DNA of 7,736 bases from the NCBI GenBank assembly GCA_016209005.1, contig JACQWZ010000056.1, forward strand, positions 1-7,736, given 5' to 3'. Positions 1 to 4,721 of the stretch are shown here, in pieces. The notes beneath the pieces were generated by a model. It was not told the DNA's origin. It did no database searches and saw only the letters and a list, made by a program, of their open reading frames with translations. This DNA comes from Candidatus Kuenenbacteria bacterium (GTDB lineage: Bacteria > Patescibacteriota > Patescibacteriia > UBA2591 > PGYQ01). How positions within the stretch are numbered: position 1 is the stretch's first letter; every line of letters begins with the position of its first letter. The position numbers and the translations under genes are program-made.

Positions 1-1
1 A

Positions 2-112
2 AATGTTACTCATAACAGATTAGAAAAAGATTTTTCTGTTTTGATAAAAGATTGTTTGAAATATTTAAACCGGAATAAATTTAATTCTATAAAATTTGAA
101 AATTTATTTTAG
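2..112 (+). CDS. C-terminal 36 codons of an unidentified protein (cut by window edge)
   Basis: The frame is open from the first bases of the window to a TAG at 110-112. It encodes a lysine- and asparagine-rich tail that reads HNRLEKDFSVLIKDCLKYL and ends KFENLF. The composition (charged and aromatic residues, amphipathic helix-like spacing) resembles the real genes in this window rather than random translation. It ends in TAG, whereas all the complete genes here end in TAA. I do not recognise the family. It could also be part of the decayed sequence that follows. Confidence 0.4.
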   Translation, partial: NVTHNRLEKDFSVLIKDCLKYLNRNKFNSIKFENLF

Positions 113-114
113 GG

Positions 115-249
115 AAATTTAAAACAAAACCAGTATATATTGGGATTGGTTAACTCCAAAAGATTTCGCCTTTATTCATAAAGAGTGGTAGATGGACAGG
201 AAAATATGTTGACGCGACGCATTTTCAATATGCGACTATAAAAATGTAA
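115..249 (+). pseudogene. Possible frameshifted remnant ending in an M15 (VanY-like) peptidase-type C-terminus
   Basis: Three protein-like pieces lie end to end in alternating frames: KFKTKPVYIGIG (115-150, then TAA), WLTPKDFAFIHKEW (147-188, then TAG) and RWTGKYVDATHFQYATIKM (190-246, then TAA). The last piece resembles the end of M15-family D-Ala-D-Ala carboxypeptidases and endolysins, where a W-G-x-[WFY]...D-x-x-HF[EQ] stretch carries a zinc-ligand histidine. The frame returns to its original register, so two compensating indels would explain the pattern. No start codon or full-length domain is present. The family assignment rests on one short motif, so it is tentative. The pieces could also be chance open stretches. 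Confidence 0.27.
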
Positions 250-258
250 AAATAAAAA

Positions 259-285
259 GCTTGTCCCGAAGCTGTTGAGGGATCA
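259..285. repeat. Short dispersed GC-rich repeat, copy 1
   Basis: The stretch GCTTGTCCCGAAGCTGTTGA followed by GGGATC stands out from its AT-rich surroundings. A related stretch, GCCTGCCCCGAGCTTTGTCG then AGGGGG, lies at 1801-1826 inside the inverted-repeat element after tyrS. Both have imperfect hairpin potential between the C-run and the G-run. They look like two members of one small dispersed repeat family. Confidence 0.5.
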
Positions 286-295
286 AAATGCAAAA

Positions 296-353
296 TTTAC
301 CCTGTTAAATAATTTTTGTTTGACAAAAATTGCTTCACATTTAACAGGGTGAA
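296..353. repeat. Nested inverted repeat (long hairpin or cruciform) upstream of tyrS
   Basis: The outer arms ACCCTGTTAAAT (299-310) and ATTTAACAGGGT (339-350) are perfectly complementary. Pairing extends by three more pairs at the outside, including one G-U. A second stem, AATTTTTGT (311-319) with ACAAAAATT (323-331), is stacked directly inside it and leaves a 7-nt single-stranded bulge (332-338). No T-tract follows, so this is not a standard intrinsic terminator. It could be a small non-autonomous element or an RNA structure in a tyrS leader, about 140 nt before the start codon. I see no T-box consensus such as TGGnACCGCG. Confidence 0.6.
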
Positions 354-365
354 CAATGTAAATGT

Positions 366-460
366 TTGTTATTGCGAGCGCATCCGAAGCAATCTATATT
401 TCTGGCTTAATTATAAGATTGATTCATCCTCCGACGTAACGTCGGAGTCCTCGCAATGAC
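366..460. repeat. Inverted pair of 'CATTGCGAG...GAAGCAATC'-type palindromic repeats
   Basis: The left half reads GTTATTGCGAGCGCATCCGA then AGCAATCT (366-394). The right half ends CCTCGCAATGAC (449-460), which on the minus strand reads GTCATTGCGAGG, so the two halves face each other. Between them lies the near-perfect palindrome CTCCGACGT-A-ACGTCGGAG (429-447). Repeats starting TCATTGCGAG and ending GAAGCAATC are well known as dispersed intergenic palindromes in several bacteria. The internal hairpin and inverted ends suggest a REP- or MITE-like element. It ends about 35 bp before the tyrS start. Confidence 0.65.
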
Positions 461-494
461 GCGTAAAAACTGCATTTTGTAATTCAAAGAATTT

Positions 495-1757
495 ATGTTA
501 AATAAAAAATCAAATAAAATTATCACTGATCCAAAAAAAATAGAAGAATTTTTGACGCGAGGAGTTGAAAATATTTATCCAAATAAAGAAGAATTGGAGA
601 AGGTTTTGTTATCGGGTAAAAAATTAAGAATTTATAATGGCATTGATCCAACAGGTAAATTACACATCGGACACAGTGTTGTGCTTAACAAATTACGTCA
701 GCTTCAAGACTTGGGGCATGAAGCGATTGTTCTTATTGGTGATTTTACGGCTCGCATTGGCGATCCGACTGATAAAATGGCAACGCGCAAACCCTTAACA
801 AAGGAAGAGGTGAAAAAAAATACAATTGATTATAAAAAATTAATTGGAAAAATTTTAGATTTAAAAAAATTAAATATCAGATTTTTACATAATGAAAAGT
901 GGACTAATAAATTAAAACCAGAAGATATACTTGAGATCGCTTCTCATTTTACAGTTTCTAGATTGCTTGAACGAGATATGTTTCAAGAGAGAATAAAAGC
1001 CGGTAAAGATGTTGGGCTTCACGAATTTTTATATCCCATATTTCAAGCTTATGATGCAGTGTCAATGGATGTTGATTTGCAAATTGGCGGCAATGACCAA
1101 ACATTCAATATGCTGGCTGGCCGAACTTTAATGAGGAAAATGAAAAATAAAGAAAAATTTGTTTTAACAACTAAATTATTAGTTGATCCAACTGGCAAAA
1201 AAATGGGTAAAACAGAAGGCAATATGATTAATCTTGATGAAAAAGCAGGGGAGATGTATGGTAAAATTATGTCATGGTCAGATAATTTAATTGTTTCAGG
1301 TTTCGAACTTTGCACTGATATTTTAATGACAGAAGTGGAAAAAATAAAAAATGAATTTAAAACAGGAAAAATCAATCCGCGCGATTATAAAATGAAATTA
1401 GCTTATGAAATAGTAAAAATTTATCATGGCGAAGAAGAAGCAAAAAAAGCCGAACAGCATTTTATAAAAGTGATTCAAAAAAAAGAAACACCAAATGAAA
1501 TTTCCAATTTCCAATGGTTCGGCAAGGCTCACCACAAGCTTCCAATTTCTAATTTGAATATTGTGGAATTGTTAGTGGAAACAAAATTAGCGACTAGTAA
1601 AAGCGAGGCAAGAAGATTAATTGAGCAAGGCGGAATAAAAATTGACGGGAATGTTGTGAAAGATATAAATAAAATAATTGAGATTACAGAACAAGGGGTT
1701 TTAGCGCAAAAAGGGAAAAGGCAATTTATAAAAGTGTTGAGGAAACGTAAAATGTAA
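495..1757 (+). CDS. tyrS: Tyrosyl-tRNA synthetase (TyrRS), type-2-like
   Basis: This is a cytosolic class I aminoacyl-tRNA synthetase that activates tyrosine with ATP and charges tRNA-Tyr. Its 420 residues match the usual family length. The Rossmann catalytic domain carries the HIGH signature at residues 57-60 in the context GIDPTGKLHIGH, followed by GDFTARIGDPT (82-92), as in the type 2 TyrRS group. The tyrosine pocket region YPIFQAYDAVSMDVDLQIGG (180-199) is conserved. The KMSKS loop appears as KMGKT (236-240). A C-terminal S4 RNA-binding domain spans about residues 350-417 (TSKSEARRLIEQGGIKIDG). An in-frame TAA at 480-482 rules out any longer start than ATG 495. No Shine-Dalgarno sequence is visible. 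The gene stands alone, preceded by palindromic repeats and followed by another repeat element, so it is probably monocistronic. Confidence 0.96.
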   Translation: MLNKKSNKIITDPKKIEEFLTRGVENIYPNKEELEKVLLSGKKLRIYNGIDPTGKLHIGHSVVLNKLRQLQDLGHEAIVLIGDFTARIGDPTDKMATRKPLTKEEVKKNTIDYKKLIGKILDLKKLNIRFLHNEKWTNKLKPEDILEIASHFTVSRLLERDMFQERIKAGKDVGLHEFLYPIFQAYDAVSMDVDLQIGGNDQTFNMLAGRTLMRKMKNKEKFVLTTKLLVDPTGKKMGKTEGNMINLDEKAGEMYGKIMSWSDNLIVSGFELCTDILMTEVEKIKNEFKTGKINPRDYKMKLAYEIVKIYHGEEEAKKAEQHFIKVIQKKETPNEISNFQWFGKAHHKLPISNLNIVELLVETKLATSKSEARRLIEQGGIKIDGNVVKDINKIIEITEQGVLAQKGKRQFIKVLRKRKM

Positions 1758-1777
1758 AACGAAAAACGAAAAAATTA

Positions 1778-1944
1778 TGTCATTCCGACCGAGGTTTCCA
1801 GCCTGCCCCGAGCTTTGTCGAGGGGGAGGAATCCCTTCGATGTAGTAAATTAATTAATCGTTGCGTAAATTATAAATGTAATAAAAAACACAAGTTATTA
1901 TGCTTTTTTAGGCGAAGCGATTTCTCCCTTCGGTCGGAATGACA
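1778..1944. repeat. Inverted-repeat element bounded by TGTCATTCCGACCGA
   Basis: The 15-bp ends TGTCATTCCGACCGA (1778-1792) and TCGGTCGGAATGACA (1930-1944) are perfect inverted copies. Both continue into the same family motif: GGAGGAATCCC on the left and, read on the minus strand, GGGAGAAATCGCTTCGCC on the right. A GC-rich insert (1801-1826) resembles the repeat at 259-285. The AT-rich core, about 1843-1910, has no ORF. A third single copy of the end sequence lies at 4418. The element may be a small non-autonomous mobile repeat. It also sits where a tyrS terminator would be expected, but no T-tract is obvious. Confidence 0.7.
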
Positions 1945-1962
1945 AAATATTTATTTTGCCTA

Positions 1963-2011
1963 TTTTAAATTTTGAGTTGTAGTTTTGCGCTTTATATTTT
2001 TATTTTTTTAT
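1963..2011. repeat. Dispersed direct repeat, copy 1 (partner at 4615-4662)
   Basis: About 48 bp starting TTTTAAATTTTGAGTTGTAG and continuing TTTTGCGCTTTATATTTTTA is matched at 4615-4662 with only a handful of differences. In both places it is followed at once by a heptanucleotide tandem array, so the two loci look like copies of one composite spacer module. There is no coding potential. Confidence 0.65.
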
Positions 2012-2018
2012 TTTAACC

Positions 2019-2053
2019 AAAAGCTAAAAGCTAAAAGCTAAAAGCTAAAAGCT
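2019..2053. repeat. Heptanucleotide tandem repeat (AAAAGCT)5 before the membrane-protein start
   Basis: Five perfect copies of the 7-bp unit AAAAGCT run head to tail and end 8 bp before the ATG at 2062. Because 7 is not a multiple of 3, the array is not coding. Copy-number change would alter the 5' leader or promoter spacing of the next gene. It is comparable to the short tandemly repeated heptamers (STRR) described in cyanobacteria. Confidence 0.9.
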
Positions 2054-2061
2054 AATTTTTT

Positions 2062-2547
2062 ATGCCTCAAGAAAATCAAGGGAAAATTCTTGTTGTTTGG
2101 AATTTTCCAGAATTTATAAAACACAAAAGAAGCCAAAGGTGGTATATTTTTATGGCGATAATGGCAATCGGATTATTGCTATTCGCGCTTTTTACGAGTA
2201 ATTTTCTTTTTGCCATTATTATTATTTTATTTGGCATTATTTTTACTTTATTTAATTTAAAAGAACCGATTCAAATAAAGTTTCAAATTTTAGAAAGAGG
2301 CATTCAAGTGGCGGAAAAATTTTATCTTTGGAGAGAATTGGAAAATTTTTGGATTATTTATCAAGTTCCAGAAACAAAAAATCTTTATTTTAAATTTCAA
2401 AATTTAATTAGGCCCAATCTTGTAATTTCTTTAGAAGACCAAAATCCTCTTAGAATTAGGGAAATTTTATTGAAATATTTAGAAGAAGATTTAGAACAAA
2501 AAGACGAATCGTTTTCTGATCATTTTGGGAAAATGCTTAAAATATAA
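2062..2547 (+). CDS. Two-helix inner-membrane protein of unknown function (161 aa)
   Basis: I cannot assign a named function. Residues 1-27 form a short cytosolic-looking N-terminus with WNFPEFIKHKRSQRWY, a W-x-F/P-E-x-x-x-x-x-R-x-x-RWY pattern that I associate with small uncharacterised Patescibacteria membrane proteins. Two adjacent hydrophobic helices follow (about 28-45 and 48-64), joined by a very short TSN turn. The C-terminal hundred residues are soluble and rich in alternating hydrophobic and charged residues: IQIKFQILERGIQV, YLWRELENFWIIY and NLVISLEDQNP. They end in an acidic helix (LLKYLEEDLEQKDE). This layout resembles small membrane-anchored PH-like (YcxB-type) proteins, but that is only a structural guess. 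In-frame TAA at 2053-2055 limits the start to ATG 2062. No Shine-Dalgarno is visible. Confidence 0.85.
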   Translation: MPQENQGKILVVWNFPEFIKHKRSQRWYIFMAIMAIGLLLFALFTSNFLFAIIIILFGIIFTLFNLKEPIQIKFQILERGIQVAEKFYLWRELENFWIIYQVPETKNLYFKFQNLIRPNLVISLEDQNPLRIREILLKYLEEDLEQKDESFSDHFGKMLKI

Positions 2548-2716
2548 AACACAAGAACAAAAAAACAATAAAACAAAAAAACATAAAACGAGTATAATCC
2601 GCCGAAGGCGGATAAATAAAAGATAAAATTCCTGCTTTGCGGGATTTAATAGGATTAATTAGTTAATTGTTTTTTTGTTTTTGTGTTTTTTTGTTTTTAT
2701 GTTTTAATGTTTTTAG
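2546..2716. repeat. Spacer with A/C-rich and T/G-rich inverted arms and two small hairpins
   Basis: The left arm, built of AAAACAA/AAAACA-like units (2546-2588), is complementary over long stretches to the T/G-rich right arm (2668-2706) just before tRNA-Arg. Between the arms sit the hairpin ATCCGCC-GAA-GGCGGAT (2597-2613) and the smaller TCCTGC-TTT-GCGGGA (2630-2644). An 18-bp piece, CAATAAAACAAAAAAACA (2566-2583), recurs exactly at 4388-4405 after pilB. One hairpin may terminate the membrane-protein gene, but no clean T-tract follows either. Confidence 0.55.
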
Positions 2717-2791
2717 GCTCTCGTAGCTCAACGGATAGAGCGCTAGCTTGCGGAGCTAATGATAGAGGTTCAATTCCTCTCGAGAGCACCA
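2717..2791 (+). tRNA. tRNA-Arg, anticodon GCG, CCA encoded
   Basis: A full cloverleaf can be drawn. The acceptor is GCTCTCG/CGAGAGC with discriminator A and an encoded CCA (2789-2791). The D-stem is GCTC/GAGC. The anticodon arm is CTAGC-TTGCGGA-GCTAA with anticodon GCG at 2750-2752, the variable loop is 4 nt, and the T-arm is AGAGG-TTCAATT-CCTCT. GCG pairs with the Arg codons CGC and CGU. Most bacteria use ACG with inosine editing for this box, so G34 is notable. The outermost anticodon-stem pair (C27-A43) is mismatched. The sequence otherwise resembles bacterial tRNA-Arg (GTAGCTCAACGGATAGAGCG). Confidence 0.93.
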
Positions 2792-2920
2792 AAACTAAAT
2801 TAAAAATTGGTTGCAAATTTTTCAATAATAATGTATTCTCTAAAGTAAAATAATGACAAATAGAATTAATTTTCAATTTTCAATAAATTTTTAATGATTT
2901 GATTTTTAAATAAAATAATG

Positions 2921-3118
2921 TAAATCCCAAATCCCAATATTAAATATCAAATAAAATCCCAATCCGCCAGCTGGTGGATAAAATAAATTTCTCACCTTTT
3001 AGTACTAATTAAAATTATTTTCAAATAACTTAAAAAAGGTGAGGGATAAATTATGTTATTTTTTTGGATTTTGGATTTGAGATTTTATTTGCCATTGGGA
3101 TTTGGATATTGGGATTTA
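2921..3118. repeat. Large nested inverted repeat in the gene-free spacer 2792-3193
   Basis: The roughly 400 bp between tRNA-Arg and the pilB-like gene hold no credible ORF. The outer arms are built of AAATCCCAA-type units on the left (2921-2961), and of complementary TTGGGATTT/TTGGATTT units on the right (3066-3118). Inside them are a near-palindrome ATCCGCCAG-CTGGTGGAT (2962-2979) and a hairpin with perfect 10-bp arms CTCACCTTTT (2991-3000) and AAAAGGTGAG (3034-3043). Bases 2792-2920 are AT-rich with short TTTTCAA-like repeats and nothing else I can name. The whole could be a non-autonomous element or a nucleoid or termination structure. Confidence 0.6.
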
Positions 3119-3130
3119 TAAAATGTTTTA

Positions 3131-3185
3131 TTTTAACTTTTAACTTAAAACTATAACTTTACACTTTGCACTTTCAATTTTTAAC
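3131..3185. repeat. Degenerate heptanucleotide array in the pilB-like leader
   Basis: The sequence divides into seven-base units: TTTTAAC, TTTTAAC, TTAAAAC, one 6-base unit TATAAC, then TTTACAC, TTTGCAC, TTTCAAT and TTTTAAC. It ends 8 bp before the ATG at 3194. The order of units, including a single 6-base unit followed by TTTACAC, is echoed at 7354-7408. A promoter or ribosome site for the ATPase gene would have to lie in or before this array. No Shine-Dalgarno is seen. Confidence 0.7.
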
Positions 3186-3193
3186 TATTTTTT

Positions 3194-4366
3194 ATGTCTA
3201 CTCAAAATTTTGAAGGAAAAGAAATGATTACTAATTTAATTGATAGTTATCTTGTTCGAGCCGTTGAAGCTGGGGCAAGCGATATTCATATTGAACCCGA
3301 AAAGGATTTTGTTCGTTTTCGTTTTAGAATTGATGGGTTATTAAAAGAAATCGCCAAAGAGCCTTTGCATTTATTGCCGGCTTTAATTGCTCGAACAAAA
3401 ATTTTAGCTCAATTAAATATTACCGAAACAAGAACGCCTCAAGATGGGCGTTTTCAAATAAGAATTAAAGATCAAAATTTAGATTTAAGAGTTTCAATTT
3501 TTCCAACTCTTTACGGCGAATGCGCCGTGCTCAGAATATTAAATATTAATTCAATTCTTGTTGATTTAGAAAGTTTAGGCATGAATCTTACTCAATTTAA
3601 AGAATTTGAAGCAATAATTAAAAAGCCAAATGGATTAATATTAGTCATTGGACCAACTGGAAGCGGAAAAACAACGACCTTATATTCTATTCTTAATAAT
3701 TTAAACACAGTGGAAAAAAGTATTCTTACCTTAGAAGATCCAATTGAATATCATTTGCCTTTAATTAGACAAACTCAAATTACTCGAGATTTAACTTTTA
3801 TAAAAGGATTGCATTGTTTGCTTCGACAAGATCCGGATATTATTATGGTTGGAGAAATTCGCGATTTAGAAACAGCCGAAATAGTTATTCATGCGGCTAT
3901 GACTGGACATTTAGTTTTAAGCACTCTTCACACTAACGATGCGGCAAGCGCTTTAGTTCGTTTAGCGGATATGAAAGTAGAACCATTTTTAATTTCTTCA
4001 TCTGTTTTGGCAATTATTGCCCAAAGATTAATTCGTAAAATTTGTCCAAATTGCGTAGAAGAATATAAACCTTCCAAAGAAATTATTGAAACTCTTGAAT
4101 TAGAAAATCAAAAAGGAATTATATTTAAAAAAGGGAGAAAATGTTCCGCTTGCAATTTTACCGGATATAAAGGACGAACCGGAATTTTTGAAATTTTAAT
4201 CGTTGATGACGAAATAAGATCTTTAATTCTTTCTCGCGCTTCTGTTGGAGAAATTCAGAAAAAAACAAAAGAAAAAGGAGCGTTTTCTTTGAGACAACAC
4301 GGAATAGAAAAAATCATCGAAGGCGTCACAACTCCGGAAGAAATTTTAAGAGTAACGAGGAAGTAA
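3194..4366 (+). CDS. pilB: Type IV pilus / type II secretion assembly ATPase (PilB/GspE family), short form
   Basis: This is a secretion-superfamily ATPase that would act as a cytosolic hexamer at the inner membrane to power pilin polymerisation, or DNA uptake in a ComGA-like role. Residues 11-120 form the N2-like domain (RAVEAGASDIHIEPE, then TPQDGRFQIR). The RecA-like core has Walker A GPTGSGKT (153-160), the Asp box LTLEDPIEY (178-186), Walker B LRQDPDIIMVGEIRD (210-224) and the His box around TGHLVLSTLHTNDA (237-250). A four-cysteine zinc site follows (C284, C287, C317, C320). At 390 aa it lacks the N-terminal MshEN/GspE_N region of typical 550-residue PilB. An in-frame TAA at 3182-3184 shows that no upstream extension is possible. 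The usual GLR before the Walker B strand reads GLH here. No pilC, pilT or pilin gene is adjacent. The family is certain; the exact subfamily and symbol are less so. Confidence 0.9.
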   Translation: MSTQNFEGKEMITNLIDSYLVRAVEAGASDIHIEPEKDFVRFRFRIDGLLKEIAKEPLHLLPALIARTKILAQLNITETRTPQDGRFQIRIKDQNLDLRVSIFPTLYGECAVLRILNINSILVDLESLGMNLTQFKEFEAIIKKPNGLILVIGPTGSGKTTTLYSILNNLNTVEKSILTLEDPIEYHLPLIRQTQITRDLTFIKGLHCLLRQDPDIIMVGEIRDLETAEIVIHAAMTGHLVLSTLHTNDAASALVRLADMKVEPFLISSSVLAIIAQRLIRKICPNCVEEYKPSKEIIETLELENQKGIIFKKGRKCSACNFTGYKGRTGIFEILIVDDEIRSLILSRASVGEIQKKTKEKGAFSLRQHGIEKIIEGVTTPEEILRVTRK

Positions 4367-4417
4367 AAAAACACGAGAATAATAAAACAATAAAACAAAA
4401 AAACAAAAAAACATTTC

Positions 4418-4452
4418 TGTCATTCCGACCGAGGCTTCCGAGTGGAGGAATC
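4418..4452. repeat. Single copy of the TGTCATTCCGACCGAGG...GAGGAATC repeat
   Basis: This copy starts TGTCATTCCGACCGAGG and ends GGAGGAATC, identical at its left end to 1778-1794. It has no inverted partner nearby. It directly follows an A/C-rich run (4367-4412) that repeats the spacer after the membrane-protein gene, with 18 bp at 4388-4405 identical to 2566-2583. Confidence 0.7.
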
Positions 4453-4485
4453 GTTTAAAGAATTTAGAATAAAAATCAATATTTG

Positions 4486-4515
4486 GAGGTTCGACCTTCG
4501 GAAAGGTCAAACCTC
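4486..4515. repeat. Strong hairpin followed by an (AAGA)n run
   Basis: GAGGTTCGACCTT (4486-4498) and AAGGTCAAACCTC (4503-4515) pair over 13 bp with one mismatch around a CGGA loop. A short tetranucleotide run of AAGA units follows (4516-4533). The form, a GC-richer stem with a tetraloop, suggests a palindromic repeat or RNA hairpin. It lies in the convergent spacer and could add to termination, although no T-tract follows on the plus strand. Confidence 0.55.
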
Positions 4516-4581
4516 AAGAAAGAAAGAAAGAAAGTCTATCAACTGAATGTAGAGATACAAAATTTTACGTTTTTTTTATTT

Positions 4582-4617
4582 AAAATAGTACTACAGACCA
4601 GTCTGTAGTACTATTTT
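4582..4617. terminator. Probable bidirectional terminator between the convergent pilB-like gene and glgA
   Basis: AAAATAGTACTACAGAC (4582-4598) and GTCTGTAGTACTATTTT (4601-4617) are perfect 17-bp inverted arms around a CA centre. The T-run at the right end serves the plus strand and the A-run at the left end serves the minus strand. Its position between two converging genes fits a shared intrinsic terminator. The stem is less GC-rich than usual, so a palindromic protein-binding site is a weaker alternative. Confidence 0.75.
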
Positions 4618-4662
4618 TAAATTTTGAATTGTTGTTTTGCGCTTTGCATTTTTAGTTTTTAT
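4615..4662. repeat. Dispersed direct repeat, copy 2 (partner at 1963-2011)
   Basis: This copy begins TTTTAAATTTTGAATTGTTG and continues TTTTGCGCTTTGCATTTTTA. It differs from the copy before the membrane-protein gene at only a few positions. Like that copy, it leads straight into a heptamer array. Confidence 0.65.
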
Positions 4663-4663
4663 T

Positions 4664-4721
4664 ACTGGTTACGCGTTACGGGTTACTGGTTACTTTTCTT
4701 TGTTACTGGTTACTTTTCTTT
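4664..4721. repeat. GGTTACT-type heptamer array overlapping the glgA stop codon
   Basis: The units are ACTGGTT, ACGCGTT, ACGGGTT, ACTGGTT, ACTTTTC, a 6-base TTTGTT, then ACTGGTT and ACTTTTC. Within this, the 19-bp TTACTGGTTACTTTTCTTT occurs at 4683-4701 and again at 4703-4721. The second copy encodes the last residues and TAA stop of glgA on the minus strand. The array therefore invades or originates from the gene end. Confidence 0.85.

Noticed and set aside
250..494. T-box or other riboswitch controlling tyrS
   Set aside because: A strong hairpin exists, but no T-box antiterminator consensus, no T-tract terminator and no known riboswitch core were found.
1049..1375. 108-codon open frame on the minus strand inside tyrS
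   Set aside because: It lies wholly antisense to well-conserved TyrRS motifs and its translation has no recognisable domain; a shadow of the real gene.
2546..3190. Possible CRISPR array in the repeat-rich spacers
   Set aside because: Repeats are 7-mers or inverted arms in direct contact; there are no equal-length unique spacers and no cas genes.
4582..4617. Palindrome as a transcription-factor operator
   Set aside because: Its location between convergent genes and the flanking A/T runs favour a bidirectional terminator; no promoter is nearby.
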